Shown here: positions 48,392 to 56,889 of the stretch, piece by piece
Position numbering within the stretch: the first letter of the stretch is position 1
How the letters are laid out: each line of letters begins with the position of its first letter
Source: Cristatella mucedo
Taxonomy: Eukaryota > Bryozoa > Phylactolaemata > Cristatellidae
Reading direction: 5' to 3'
DNA: 64,000 nt
Assembly (NCBI GenBank): GCA_009760855.2
Contig: WPIO01000025.1
Location: 4,905,001 to 4,969,000 of the forward strand
Made by a program: the position numbers and the translations under genes
Notes under the pieces: generated by a model
Told to the model about the DNA's origin: nothing
Databases searched by the model: none
Seen by the model: the letters and a program-made list of their open reading frames with translations, nothing else

Positions 48392-50744
48392 GAAGATAGG
48401 ATGAACATGACCATTTGATATACCTGAGCAACACGTTCTGTATACAGCTATACTGTTTATGGATTAAGGTACACACAATATTTCAGCACTAGATGCTCAT
48501 GCATTCAAGGGCATGAGCTGGCACTTAACGAAGTAGACTAAACGCATGCAATAACGAGTAGCATTTCGAAAAAACTCCTTGCTCCCAGCTTTTTCCAGTA
48601 GATCAAAAAGATGGTATTACAAACATCATGAATGACCTGGAGCTGATGGATCAGCAGCCTCTCATAGTAAGCTTTTGAACACATAACACAGGCAACAGTA
48701 ACACCATAACACCTCACAGCTCAAACCACAGCTTATGTGCATATAGCTAGTACTAGATGCTGCAGGGAAAAGTTACGCCGATAAACAAGGGTAATCTATC
48801 TAGCATATCGTAAGAACAAAATGAAGTACATACACGCCTCCAGATCATTTCCTGACCAGTGAAAGCCAGAGGCAAATTGATGCCATTTAGTGCCATCCAG
48901 TCAATTTCCTGCTCCCACCGAGTCCAGTTCCACCATACTGACGTATAGCTGGCTGTACACACATTCTGGTAGTAGAAGAACCTGGAAATTCCACCAAAGG
49001 TAAACCTTTAATCTAACCAGCCAGTGCTGCACGTAGCTATGCAGAATATGCAGGCGGACCATTTCATTAAAAGTGTCACATGCATTAGGGTTACTTCCAC
49101 AACATTTAGTTCGCCAATCAATTGATGAGGAACTAATGGCGATAGGCAATGAAATAATAATGCTGCTAAGCTATCGAAGCGATCACGGTGAAGGTTTGGC
49201 TTCCAGGATATATATAGTTAGAAAGTCAGTTACTTCATACCAACTCGATGCTTTTAGTCAGTCTGGTTTGACAATCTGAATTGTATTTACAGGTGCAGGT
49301 ACACTGTATATATGAATGAACAAAAGAATGAACACAAACTTGCTTAGCGCAGTAAGACATACCGACCTCCGGGGTATCTAACAAGCATTGAACCACACTC
49401 TCTTTAAAAAAAATGTAACAGCCATGGCCTTCTCCACAAGGCCCACCATGGCTTACCTCCTTCATAGCTAGCAGAACTGCTAGACAGGTTTTAGCCTCCT
49501 CATATCCTCAGGTGCTTTATGGACAGTAAATCAGCTGCTCCATTAGCTTAAAGACTTTTGGCAGTAGAACCTTTGCTCAGCAGGTCCTAGATAAATGAGC
49601 TCACTTCCACACTTCTGACACAACGACATATTATCTCCTGCTGACACTTAGTGGCACATCCTTTCCAGACGTCCTGTGCTGCTACTTCCAAGTTATTCAC
49701 TTCATCGACTGCCCTCCAGATTCAGCTACATTTCTTGCTTTCTATTTGTTTCGCGAGATGAAGTCTGTTGGCTATCGAATGTACACTGAAAGCTGCCCGG
49801 GCTCTGAGAACACTACCGAAAACTCTCCTTCGTAACACTCAGCCATTTAGCCTTGTGGATTTGTTTGAGCAACTGATGGAAATATGCTTCATCCCTAAAT
49901 GCTTCTGAAAGCAAGACCAGTAACAAAATATCAGAGCAAAGCATATGAACGCTTTCCTGAAGAACATACCAGTAGCCACTGCGAATGCTCTGACAAGGGA
50001 AATAGGGAACTACACACCCAGAGCACAGGTCACTGACAAAAATCTATCGCCTATGTACTACTGTCAAATTGGTGATTTTTGATCCCATCTTTGAATTCGC
50101 ATGTGGGGAAGTTGATCGAACAGCTATGGGCTACGGGATCTACAAAGCAAAGGTATGGAATACAAATGACCAATCACTAGCAGTAGAAGTAGGAAGTGGG
50201 TACGTGGAGATAACCAAACCAACCTAAAAAGACTCACAGCCCTAACACTTTCAGGGCAGACTGTAAAACAGCAAAAAGGTGCAACCATGTCTGGTTGGGA
50301 AACAGTGGCTAAAGATGATGCCAAAAGTACATCAAGATCTCTAGTTAGCTTTAGAATAACGGCATATAAAACGTTGTACAAGCTGTGCACAGGCACGAAA
50401 ACAGCTGAGTGGTGAACAATCACGGCATGTTGGGGCTCTAGCGGGTGCCAACACATTCTTGGACTATCGCCCCTCAACATGCTGCCGTCGTCCTCTAACA
50501 ATCTGCTCATTCAAGGAGCGGCATTCATTTCTTTCCCATGCAGGGTGAGCATCAGTTTCAGTAGCCCACTTTATTTGGACTAAAAGTCCGGCAATTACTC
50601 AGGCAACCATAAGTAGACAGGCTAGGCAGGCATATGCATATCGGGTGCATAGCTCATAAAATAATGCTGAGTAAAGCAGTCGTGAGTATTGGCTCGTGCA
50701 GATGCACAAATGTGTCTGGATGTGACACGTGTGCATATCTGAGT

Positions 50745-50787
<43 letters not shown>

Positions 50788-53700
50788 TGAGTGAGTGAGT
50801 GAGTGAGTGAGTGAGTGAGTGAGTGAGTGAGTGAGTGAGTGAGTGTTTAATAATAATAATAATAAATTTGATATAGCACCCTCACAGAACTCAATCTCTT
50901 TCTAGGCACTTTACATTTGCTGCAAAGGAAGCACGATCGAATGGTTAGTGGTAGCATGCTCAATGGCAACAATTGTATTCAAGCATAACATGGTTAGGGG
51001 TGACATGCACAGGGTCAGCATGCAAATATGGATAGTGGCAGCATGCCAACTGCTCTCCCGACTCTGCTATGCTTTCCACTATCTCTTTGTTGCATGAGAC
51101 GAAGTTTGTTGGCTACCAAATGCGTACCGAAAGCCGCTTAGGCTGTGAGTGCGCTATACAAAACTATAGTCTTTACGGCTTTGTGGAGTTACAGACGGAG
51201 ATACATTACATTACATGCATAGCGTGTTTCCATTTATGTGTGCATAAATAAATAAAATAAATCCTAGCTGATTAAACAGCCTCTTTTTGTATAGCGACAG
51301 AAGAGCCTTTTATGGCTATCACCACCGCTTGCAGTGGCGATAAAGAATCGCCCACCGCAGGAATCGAACCCACGACCTCGTGACCGAGGTCGTTAAAGCA
51401 ACCGCTTTACCTAGTGTGCCATCGGGGCTCACCAAGCATGTCGGTGTGAGTGAGTGTGCACACATTTCATGTACATATAATACTAATTGCGCGAATTTCC
51501 ATATGTTTGCAATCCGGGCTCTGATTTTGAGCAAAAGACACACAGCTGTACATTTCATGCAGATGAATCAAGGAGGGAGCCAGTAGTCAACGAAGAAACT
51601 AAGAGCCACACAGCAACTGGCGCAAGCATGCACACAGGATGCAGGTGTTGCCAGCATCATTACAATAGCATCTTTAAGGTGTTCCACTTAAAAGAAGTAA
51701 GCACCACTGCTGTATGAAAAGCCTGACCTGTCGTTAGTCTGCACTTTCACAGCTTTAAGCACCAGTGGCAGTGGGAATGGCACGGCAAGCTGCCGACCGG
51801 CCCAGGTCACGGAGCAGCTGCAAAAGTTCTGGAGGTAGTAGTTAAAACCAAGAGCAGCTGCTACACCGGTGGTGCCTGTGATCGCCAGTCTGCCATTGGT
51901 GTCGGTGCTCAGCTAAAATGCAGAAACCCACCGTCGAGGAATTAGAAAATGACAGTAACCAGCAGCAACCGGTAAAGTTGTAGTAAGAATGAGTGAAACC
52001 AAAGAATTGAGAAGCAGCATCACAGTCGGGAAGGATTTTTTTTTACAGAAGGCTAAACGATCGCAACCGGCTTTAACTGATCAGTGGCACTCCGGTTGGG
52101 TTATGCCACACTCCAATCGACAGGACCGCCGATTTAACCCAGAATAAAAAGGCCAGATACAACTGCTACAAAGATAAAGAAACGATAACCTCAACATGTC
52201 ACACAAGCATAGGAGATCTGTAGCTGGTAGCAGACGAATGGCATCCTAAAAGAAGAAAATTGGCATGACCTTCTTCATAGTCATGAATGCATTGTGTCGA
52301 CTTTGTGACCAAGTGTTGACATTTCTGGAGAATTGTGTCATCTTACCCATACTGACACCGTGGCACCGAGGACTCCCGTTATCGTTATTGTTTAAATGAC
52401 TAGTAAAAATATTACCACCAACAGGATTCTAACCTGAGGCCCCACGGTTTTAAATACCAGCAACATAAACCACAAGACTACCGGACTGACTCGGTGACAT
52501 ATCTAAGGCATGGGCCACACAGCTTGCCCAGTGATTGAAGATGGTACCACATTTACCAAGCTATATGTAGGCCACTGACTTTTGGTTCTTAGTCCAACCT
52601 GACTAGTCATACAAATGAAAACAAATGCATTTCTATGTCGATGCAAGGTCGAATAAGTCCATGCCGACGTATGTACGGCAAAATGTACCGCCACATTAAC
52701 GATTCTACACAAGAAGCTTTGCTGTTTTACTACTAAGCATCAAATGCCATCAGAATTTCAAAAGCACAACAGAAAAATCCAGCATATCACCCACTCAGTC
52801 TTTGCGACTTTCAGGAATTGCATGTGGAGATACAAAGGCCTGCTTGATCTGGCAAGGCTCATTGATGATTCATGAAAAGCCACGAACAATTCAAGTTCTA
52901 CATTCTGATCAACATATACTCCACTTGTACCAGACGATGTCTTCATCTTCTGTTGTCTGCTAATCAAAACACGCAATACAAGGGTGGAATGTTCCTTACT
53001 TCACAAGTTTCTAATTTTTTTTACAACTGCCACATGCTGCCATCAGATATAGAAGCGTCTAGCTCTGTCAAAAAATATCCCACCCCAACACTTTGACTGG
53101 GGACGACAAGTGCAAAATGTTGCCCTTAAGGCGCACGACATGGCAAGCTATTCACTGCAGGTCGCTGCAGTCTGCCATTCGTAGCAGGCACCAACGAATG
53201 CGATCGGATACTGCACGACGTTAAGCAAATGGATCACAGGAAGTAAAATAGGCTACCGGCAACTATGCGCACGAACACAAATGCACTAGAACAAACAGGG
53301 ATTTGTCAGGGAAAAGGGAATGAATAATGGGCTCGATCTTTGGTAGTAAAAGCTTGTTACATTGGTACTAACTGCTTGCTTGAAGTCCCTTGATGTGAAG
53401 GACTGTGAACACCTCTCGAATAATGACAACGTGATATTGCTCTTGCATAAAGCTGCTGCAAAAAGGCCAAATGTTTGTTAACTCGATCCAATATCAAAAT
53501 GAAATAAAAGACGGTATAGCTCTCAGAAATTCTAATGAGATAATAGGTGTGGAAGGTGAGGACCATATATTTCAAACAACAGGCCAGCGATTTTATATAA
53601 TTTTTTTCGTGAACTTTTGCTGCCTGTCCTAGTTGCTGTATCTTCAATGCTTTAACGCCTACATGCACAATCCACCGAGCTATGGCTACAGTTTACAGAT

Positions 53701-55071
53701 CCTAGGTTCAAGACCCCAGCATGGCATTCACAAGATGAGCAAATAGATGAATGAGTTGAAAGAGGATCACTTGGTCGGGGAAAATATTGGCACTCACCTC
53801 AGAAGTATGGAAAACTTGAAGCCAGTAGCAATCCTCAAGAGCAGAAGCGAAATAAACAAGGATGCCCCCAAGGAGACAAGGAATAGTAAAAACTTCCATA
53901 CCTACTAGGGATGAAAGCCACTATGGCTCTTCTGAGATTTGTGTATAGGAAATCTATGTTAATATCAGAGCAGCCGATACACAAAATAAGTCATGATGCC
54001 ATCAGTGTTACAAAATATTACAAAACTAAACCCACAAATGAGCATTGCAGAGATAGCAGCACACAAATATTGCATTGACACGAAACAAGGCGTATTTCAG
54101 CATTAACTAAATCCAGCTATATAGAAAATGCTCTGACCCTATGGACCCACGGCTCTCAGAAAAGTTAAAACGAAGCGGTACCTCAAAAGTGTCGCGAAAC
54201 TGTAAGCCTATTTCGGGGTCGACCACGACGCTGAATTCGGCTCGCCGTCCGGGCAGTAGTCTGTCAATAAGTGCCAGTACCGCTTCGCTCTGTTCGGCTG
54301 CCGTCGACGATGAACTTATTTTATTCAGAGATGCCCAATCTTCAAAGGGGCCTGCTAATAAAATCTAAAGTCGTCGACTCAAGATAAAGGCAATAATTTT
54401 TGGCCTGTGATTATAAATATACATTGTAGACAAAAACGAGTCATTGAAAGCAGTCAAGCAATTTTATCCTTAATTCCACAATGTTATAAAAATCGGCAGA
54501 TGAGGGTGCACCAGCCACGAGTTGTCGTAGTGGCAGTACGTAACGTAACGCAACGCGCGCACGATTCATCGCTCAGCGAAACCTTTATTTCCGCTGGCTC
54601 GAGCCTCGAGGCTCGGCTAGCGGGGCAAGAATGCAGAAGGCAGGTTCGCTACGCGGGAAGCCGGAAGCTGAAGGTATTCAAGCTCGCGCTGGCTCAAATC
54701 GCAGCGCCCTCGTGGCGACAACAAGGCGTGACACATCGCGCGGTACCCAAGCGCGTCACCGCAATGTCACTAGCAGGCTCCTGGCGAAGTCTTACTTGGA
54801 AAATCTTCCACTTCCTATACTAATGAAGTATAATAGCGCTTTAATTTCGCCACCAATTTCAATGCATGCAGAGTTCGCAAGACCGCCACGGTCCGCCGAG
54901 ATTGCCGCTTAAATACGGTCTCGTTGCTTTTGAGTTGTCGTCTGAGTTGGTGACACAGCTGAGAGTAACTGTTTGCACATTCCTCTGTCGGCCTCAAAGG
55001 GATCGCTTACGGCAGCTGTCCTTTACCGCGAGCAGTGCGCGCAGCAGTATTAAAGACTGCACATACGACAT
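22861..55071 (-). CDS. NAGLU: Alpha-N-acetylglucosaminidase (GH89), 20-exon gene
   Basis: The product is the lysosomal exoglycosidase that removes terminal alpha-N-acetylglucosamine from heparan sulfate. I assembled 20 exons by eye; all junction phases agree, giving about 785 codons (human enzyme 743). Family blocks run in order: [178 protein letters not shown]. The catalytic glutamates fall at E327 and E457, both exactly 11 above human E316 and E446, which supports the exon chain between them. Exon 1 (signal peptide) and the last three exons are the least certain. No frameshift or in-frame stop was found, so the gene looks intact. The introns carry many SINE, LINE and microsatellite insertions. 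Confidence 0.95.
23045..23082 (-). CDS. NAGLU: NAGLU exon 19 (microexon, tentative)
   Basis: A 38-nt exon between ttag and a strong GTGAGT donor. It encodes [12 protein letters not shown]. Only one frame is open and it fits exon 20 in phase. The intron after it would be only 48 bp. Confidence 0.5.
23271..23334. repeat. (AT)n microsatellite in NAGLU intron
   Basis: TA run with a few interruptions, between exons 19 and 18. Confidence 0.95.
23440..23520 (-). CDS. NAGLU: NAGLU exon 18 (3' end uncertain)
   Basis: It encodes [20 protein letters not shown], matching the family pattern FxxxxFxxxVFxxE, with an added sequon. Acceptor …ctcattgcag. The donor is ambiguous: a weak ACA/GTCTAC at 23439 keeps phase with exon 19, while a better-looking AA/GTACAT at 23417 does not. 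Confidence 0.65.
23696..23753 (-). CDS. NAGLU: NAGLU exon 17
   Basis: It encodes [19 protein letters not shown], matching the family YYxPRWxxF block. Acceptor …gtttgtag, donor GTAAGC. It joins exon 16 as GA|C (Asp). Confidence 0.93.
24750..25075 (+). mobile_element. Two tRNA-like SINE-C units
   Basis: At about 24752 (AGGTCAATCGGTAGAGCACTG) and 24990 (GGCTCAATCGGCAAGAGCAC) there are two A-box-bearing tRNA-like heads, each followed about 30 nt later by TGTGGT.TT.T.CC in the B-box position. A third, different tRNA-like head lies at about 25487-25535 (GGCTCATTGGTTACC … AGTTCGAGTCC). Confidence 0.55.
25650..26230 (+). mobile_element. LINE family 1, 3' third of ORF2 and tail
   Basis: The longest clean reading of this family: a 141-codon frame from 25678 with [35 protein letters not shown] and [14 protein letters not shown]. 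These are the usual C-terminal blocks of CR1/L2-type ORF2 proteins. It is followed by the 3' UTR and the tail GTAAAGTGCCTAGAAAGAG … GTTAGTATTATTATT. It is 5' truncated, as typical for LINEs. Confidence 0.8.
26360..26440 (-). mobile_element. tRNA-like SINE fragment
   Basis: CCGGTTCGAATCC on the minus strand is a perfect B box; the flanking sequence resembles the SINE-A promoter half only. Confidence 0.5.
27412..27490. repeat. 36-bp tandem duplication
   Basis: A unit containing GGCAGCATGCCGTTAAACCA is repeated with period 36 (starts at 27417 and 27453). It lies in intron 16 of NAGLU. Confidence 0.9.
28012..28069. repeat. (CA)n then (CAG)n microsatellite
   Basis: CA run to 28055 followed by CAG units. 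Confidence 0.95.
28476..28703 (-). CDS. NAGLU: NAGLU exon 16
   Basis: It encodes [20 protein letters not shown], then [18 protein letters not shown], the best-conserved block of the C-terminal helical domain. Acceptor …gtggttgcag; donor GTAAGC at 28475, just before an in-frame TAA that would be reached only without splicing. Confidence 0.95.
29499..29517. repeat. Poly-G run
   Basis: Nineteen G followed by GAGAGGGGGAGGGGGAG. It is probably a hotspot for sequencing error or slippage. Confidence 0.9.
29940..30012 (+). mobile_element. LINE/SINE 3' tail remnant
   Basis: The block CTGAAAAGAGATTAGCTTCTCTTAGGGTACAATACAAA followed by ATTATTATTAAG matches the shared tail. Its body is not recognisable. 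Confidence 0.5.
30727..30831 (-). CDS. NAGLU: NAGLU exon 15
   Basis: It encodes [19 protein letters not shown], matching the family [10 protein letters not shown] block. Acceptor …gcttactcag; donor GTATTG. It starts by completing an Arg codon (AG|G) and ends in phase 2. Confidence 0.95.
32720..32820 (-). CDS. NAGLU: NAGLU exon 14
   Basis: It encodes [13 protein letters not shown] and a short NLTTNPLF block that precedes the RYDLVDL motif, as in other family members. Acceptor …catttctgcag; donor GTAAGT. Confidence 0.92.
33050..33265. repeat. (TC)n microsatellite with CTCATCTCACTCG interruptions
   Basis: A TC run with a tandem higher-order unit TCATCTCACTCGC repeated about three times near 33112-33175. 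The apparent 175-codon Ser-Leu ORF is an artefact. Confidence 0.95.
33615..33710. repeat. Degenerate CTCCATGCTGACACA tandem
   Basis: About five imperfect 17-19 bp units of CTCCATGCTGACACA type in an intron of NAGLU. Confidence 0.7.
34189..34214. repeat. (AGC)n trinucleotide repeat
   Basis: About nine uninterrupted AGC units in a NAGLU intron. It is not coding. Confidence 0.9.
34637..34723 (-). CDS. NAGLU: NAGLU exon 13
   Basis: It encodes 29 residues including [10 protein letters not shown], which matches the RRPSLxMNTS block. Acceptor …acactttgcag, donor GTAAGT, phase 0 at both ends. Confidence 0.92.
35106..35184. repeat. (GT)n microsatellite
   Basis: Pure GT run of about 79 bp, adjoining the LINE tail that starts at about 35198. 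Confidence 0.96.
35198..35405 (-). mobile_element. LINE family 2 tail, minus orientation
   Basis: It carries the same blocks as the tail at 6160-6480 in reverse: ACGTGGGTGTTACTCAGGAG, GCCTAAGCAGCTTTCGGTAA, GACTTCATCTCATGCAACAA. It ends beside the GT tract. Confidence 0.75.
35501..35573 (-). CDS. NAGLU: NAGLU exon 12
   Basis: It encodes [20 protein letters not shown], matching the family FAxRRYG…AW block. Acceptor …cgttcttgtag; donor GTAAGT. It completes a Trp codon (TG|G) with exon 11. Confidence 0.93.
35756..35830 (+). mobile_element. tRNA-like SINE fragment
   Basis: GAGCTGGCTCTTTGACCTAG then AGATTCGAGTCG look like A and B boxes about 50 nt apart. Single copy in the window. Confidence 0.4.
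37137..37279 (-). CDS. NAGLU: NAGLU exon 11, second catalytic glutamate
   Basis: It encodes [15 protein letters not shown], which carries the nucleophile-type glutamate (E457 in this model, human E446), then [15 protein letters not shown]. Acceptor …cattttgacag; donor GTACGT. Confidence 0.95.
37489..37638 (-). CDS. NAGLU: NAGLU exon 10
   Basis: It encodes [11 protein letters not shown] and [17 protein letters not shown], a family signature lining the active site. Acceptor …aaattttgcag; donor GTATGA. Exactly 50 codons, phase 0. Confidence 0.96.
37688..37857 (-). mobile_element. SINE-B copy, minus orientation
   Basis: On the minus strand: TTGGCCCAGGGGTTAAGGTG, GTGGGCTCGAATCC, then TTAAGTTCACTTAGAGTGC and ATACAAATGAATTATA. 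It lies 50 bp upstream of NAGLU exon 10, within the intron. Confidence 0.8.
38400..38475 (+). mobile_element. LINE 3' tail
   Basis: GTAAAGTGCCTAGAAAGAG, TTAAGTTCTCTGAGGGC and ATACAAATGTATTATTATTA; a near-consensus tail with no LINE body. Confidence 0.75.
38484..38572. repeat. (CA)n microsatellite with CG interruptions
   Basis: It directly follows a LINE tail, so the repeat may have been seeded by the tail. Confidence 0.95.
38600..41150. other. NAGLU intron 9, no gene recognised
   Basis: A GC-rich first part (38600-40030) has open frames on both strands without signatures. A minus-strand tRNA-like A box lies at about 40970-41005 (TAGCTTAATGGTTAGAGCAT). Confidence 0.4.
41221..41380 (-). CDS. 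NAGLU: NAGLU exon 9
   Basis: It encodes [16 protein letters not shown] and [15 protein letters not shown], the family WLLQGWLF block. Acceptor …cttgttttag; donor GTAAGA. Confidence 0.96.
41455..41525 (-). CDS. NAGLU: NAGLU exon 8, first catalytic glutamate
   Basis: It encodes [19 protein letters not shown]; the FNE glutamate (E327 here, human E316) is the proposed acid/base. Human has ADTFNE where this gene has SDPFNE. Acceptor …tgcttgccag; donor GTACAA. Confidence 0.95.
41642..41705 (-). CDS. NAGLU: NAGLU exon 7
   Basis: It encodes [19 protein letters not shown], matching SFLLxPxDPxFxxIGxxFL. Acceptor …ctcttttttag; donor GTAACA. Confidence 0.94.
42064..42129 (-). CDS. NAGLU: NAGLU exon 6
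   Basis: It encodes [20 protein letters not shown], matching the FPxxNVTxxGxWxxFNCS block. Acceptor …atgctttcag; donor GTGAGT. It has two sequons. Confidence 0.95.
42781..43013 (-). CDS. NAGLU: NAGLU exon 5
   Basis: It encodes [14 protein letters not shown] and [20 protein letters not shown], two hallmark blocks of the TIM-barrel domain. Acceptor …tttgctgcag; donor GTTGGT. Confidence 0.97.
43590..43800. mobile_element. Two LINE tails in tail-to-tail orientation
   Basis: A plus-oriented tail (43600-43660) meets a minus-oriented tail (43672-43790) at their ATT/AAT runs. The minus tail is interrupted by (TC)n at 43724-43752. Confidence 0.75.
43960..44880 (+). mobile_element. LINE family 1 copy, interrupted by SINE-B
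   Basis: Parts at 43975-44085 and 44290-44880 together match the 59880-60545 copy: TCGAACTTGTTTAGACAGGG, CTTCTCGCCGACCTGCACTGG, CTGGAACTCACTCCCGAC, AAAAAGAAACTAAAAACACACC and the TTATTATT tail. The SINE at 44089 splits it. Many frameshifts. Confidence 0.8.
44089..44290 (+). mobile_element. SINE-B copy with (AT)n tail
   Basis: GATTTGGTCCAGTGGTTAAG, GTGGGCTCGAGCCCC (near-perfect B box) and the common tail, running into (AT)n at 44219-44287. Confidence 0.85.
44885..46135 (-). pseudogene. LINE family 1 copy, minus, RT region
   Basis: Minus-strand frames give a [15 protein letters not shown] block (from the canonical VPQGSVLGPLLF), then a microsatellite, then [10 protein letters not shown] where the catalytic YADD would be, then [19 protein letters not shown] and the C-terminal blocks. 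The YADD aspartate pair is lost and the frame is broken, so this is a dead copy. Confidence 0.82.
45832..45917. repeat. (GA)n microsatellite inside a LINE
   Basis: An 86-bp pure GA run lies within the reverse-transcriptase coding remnant. Confidence 0.96.
46533..46660 (+). mobile_element. SINE-B copy
   Basis: GGCCCGGTGGTTTAGCTGCT, GTGGGGTCGAGCCCC and TTAAGTTCTCTAAGGGC with a short AT tail. Best conserved promoter half of the family. Confidence 0.82.
46700..47400. other. NAGLU intron, opposite open frames
   Basis: Plus (46711-47289, 192 codons) and minus (46792-47385, 197 codons) frames overlap almost fully. Neither has a recognisable domain. I treat both as chance. Confidence 0.35.
48351..48388. 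repeat. (AT)n microsatellite
   Basis: 38-bp AT run. Confidence 0.95.
48834..48981 (-). CDS. NAGLU: NAGLU exon 4
   Basis: It encodes [17 protein letters not shown] and [20 protein letters not shown], the most recognisable NAGLU signature. Acceptor …gaatttccag; donor GTATGT. It completes an Arg codon (AG|G) with exon 3. Confidence 0.98.
49560..49870 (+). mobile_element. LINE family 2 tail
   Basis: Diverged copy of the 6000-6480 tail: CGAGATGAAGTCTGTTGGCT, then GAAAGCTGC and AAAACTCTCCTTCGTAACAC. Confidence 0.7.
50747..50844. repeat. (GT)n then (GAGT)n compound microsatellite
   Basis: GT to 50783, then about 15 GAGT units. Confidence 0.96.
50850..51035 (-). mobile_element. LINE family 1 tail, minus
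   Basis: An AAT run, TATAGCACCCTCACAGAACTC, CTTTCTAGGCACTTTACATT and the CATGCTGCCACT-type 3' UTR in reverse. It abuts a family 2 tail at 51045. Confidence 0.8.
51045..51235 (+). mobile_element. LINE family 2 tail with ATTAC end
   Basis: CATGAGACGAAGTTTGTTGG, GCGTACCGAAAGCCGCTTAG, TGCGCTATACAAAACTATAG and the ACATTACATTACATG end. Confidence 0.78.
51258..51433 (-). mobile_element. SINE-A copy 3
   Basis: Full-length, with B box GGGTTCGATTCC and tail (TTTA)n at 51245-51260. Confidence 0.87.
51728..51912 (-). CDS. NAGLU: NAGLU exon 3
   Basis: It encodes [20 protein letters not shown], then a Cys-x-Cys ([10 protein letters not shown]) equivalent to the human FCGCHVAW block. Acceptor …tctgcattttag; donor GTCAGG. 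Confidence 0.95.
54182..54351 (-). CDS. NAGLU: NAGLU exon 2
   Basis: It encodes [20 protein letters not shown] and FRDTFE, aligned with the N-terminal VRALVARLL…FSV…DTY region of the human enzyme. Acceptor …ttttattagcag; donor GTACCG. The first 20 or so residues ([16 protein letters not shown]) are longer than in the human protein. Confidence 0.88.
54540..54760. promoter_or_regulatory. CpG-rich block between NAGLU exons 1 and 2
   Basis: Clearly richer in CG than the surrounding introns. It may be part of a CpG-rich promoter, or the first intron of NAGLU. No core element identified. Confidence 0.3.
55011..55071 (-). CDS. NAGLU: NAGLU exon 1, signal peptide (tentative)
   Basis: ATG at 55071 opens [20 protein letters not shown], a plausible signal peptide for lysosomal routing. 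The donor GTAAGC at 55010 leaves one base, which completes an Arg codon with the two-base start of exon 2. With this exon the catalytic residues have a constant +11 offset from human, although that constancy tests only the middle of the gene. An alternative ATG near 54571 gives a more basic, less hydrophobic start. Confidence 0.5.
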
Positions 55072-55379
55072 CGTATAGGAAGAGGTGCTCGGCGGCACCG
55101 CATCTACGGCAGACGCCACCTCCTTTGTCTCGTACTAGGTAAGCGTGAAGGAGAACTCAATTACGGATGACTCATGGAGCTAGACGGAGTCAGCCGTACG
55201 ACCTACCGTAATCACCGCTGATAGCACTAACAGCGATACTCGATAGAAGAAATAACACCGTCGTCCTCATAGCGTTGGCCAACGCAGGCTAACTGGACTC
55301 GCGTGGGCGTGATCGACCTTCACCCATCAAGGTAACTCGCCCACCTCCCCAAGCGGTCTATGTGCACCAGTGCGTCTGT

Positions 55380-55760
55380 GTTAATGTAATGTATCTCCGT
55401 CTGTAACTCCACAAACTCATAGAGACCACGTGGGTGTTACACAGGAGAGTTTTGTATAGCGCACTCACAGCCTAAGCGGCTTTCGGTACGCATTCGGTAC
55501 CCAACAGACTTCGTCTCACGCAACGCGGAGAAAGTGGGAAGCATAGCAGAGTCAGGAGAGCAGTGGAGGTAGTGAGTAGAATAGAAGTAGCAGCTCAGGG
55601 CCGCTGAAAAGGATGTGCCATAGTCGGCAGTAGGAGATTAGTTGTCGTTGCGTAAGAATTGTGGAAGCAAGTTCCACAGTCTAGGACCTGCAGAGCTAAC
55701 TTCTGTCGCCAACTGTCTGTAAGCGGAGGAATGGGACAGCTAATTTATTGTCCACACAGG
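55380..55760 (-). mobile_element. LINE family 2, 3' end, minus
   Basis: The longest family 2 copy in this orientation: AATGTAATGTATCTCCGTCT, ACGTGGGTGTTACACAGGAG, CTAAGCGGCTTTCGGTACGC, and the reverse of the FGDRSFSSADPRLWDSLP coding block at 55640-55720. Confidence 0.82.
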
Positions 55761-55769
55761 ACCTGAGGG

Positions 55770-56220
55770 CGCGAACAGGCTGAAACTGTGTTGACCTCTG
55801 TTATTGGACGCGCGCTGTGGCGTGTGTCGTCGAAGTCATTTGACTACAGCAGCGATATCTCGTTGGTTTCGTTCGTATCTCGTTGGTCGGTAAACATTTA
55901 TTATGGCCGGTAGGGCGCTTTTGGCAGAGAAGCGTTTCCGGGTTGTATTGGCTGCCGACGATGTTCTCTAAAACTCGTCTTCAGGTCACTGCATCGTAGT
56001 TTAGTATTACCATAGCGTGCAGTTTTCTGTAAATATCTGAGAAACGCGTGGAATTTGACATGCTGCAGGTGAGCCTTTTTCCAATTTTTTTGTCGAGTGG
56101 CCGGTCTCTCGTCGCGTTGGCGGAATCGGGCTATTCCGGCCTGCAGCGAGTATTTACGTACGCATTGACAGCGTTATCTTCACCCTTGTTGAAGCTGCAA
56201 ATGCAATAAACAGCGTATTC
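55770..56220. other. Intergenic, nothing recognised
   Basis: No ORF, RNA gene or repeat was recognised. Confidence 0.4.
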
Positions 56221-56227
56221 AAAATAA

Positions 56228-56391
56228 AATATTAGCTGATTTAAAAGCCTTAATTGTATAGCAGCAGAAGAGCCTTGACGGCTTTGGCCACCGCTTGAAG
56301 TTGGCAATAAAGAATCGCCGACGGCAGGATTCGAACCTACGTTCTCGGTCTTGAAGGGCGAGGACCTTACCTCCTGGGCTATCTCGGCCCA
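56228..56391 (-). mobile_element. SINE-A copy 4, diverged
   Basis: Same tail half as the other copies, but the promoter half (GGTAAGGTCCTCGCCC, TAGGTTCGAATCC) resembles a different tRNA. Confidence 0.75.
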
Positions 56392-56710
56392 ACTCATGTT
56401 CATTTTAAGAGCTTCTCCTGGCGGAATGGACAATTTTTTATATTTACAGCGCACCATATTTCTCGAATTGGCTACCCTTTCACCACAGTTCGGTACCGGC
56501 TCGCCTACGAGGAAGATCAGCGCCGGGCATCTTTGATTAGTTTGATATAGCGAGCGGTTGTAGCTAACTAGTGACATCCGAACTTTAAACAAAGGCTGGA
56601 GAACTACTCGAAATGTGGAAACACTGCATGCGTTAAAAGGGTACTATTTAGCGAAAATTACGAACGGGTGCAATTAAGTCAGCGGGCACGTATGACTGTA
56701 GTTTCGAAAA

Positions 56711-56886
56711 AATACTAGCTGATTTAACAGCCTCTTTTTGCATAGGGACAGAAAAGCCTTTAGGCTATCGCCAGCGCTTGCAACCAGCGGTGATGAAGGA
56801 TCGCCCACCGCAGGAGGATTCGCACCAACGACCTCGGGACCGAGGTCATGAAAAGCAACCGCCTTCCTAATGTGCCATCACGGCAG
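56711..56886 (-). mobile_element. SINE-A copy 5
   Basis: Close to the consensus, with an extra GAG inserted near the B box (GGTGCGAATCC). Confidence 0.8.
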
Positions 56887-56889
56887 TTC

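Noticed and set aside
48901..49149. Minus-strand block reading [10 protein letters not shown], like the NAGLU catalytic motif DTFNE
   Set aside because: It lies in the intron just upstream of exon 4, has no other family residues around it, and the true catalytic exon is at 41455-41525.
53357..53668. Minus-strand 103-codon ORF between NAGLU exons 2 and 3
   Set aside because: Exons 2 and 3 join directly in phase with the right spacing to the human protein, leaving no room for it.
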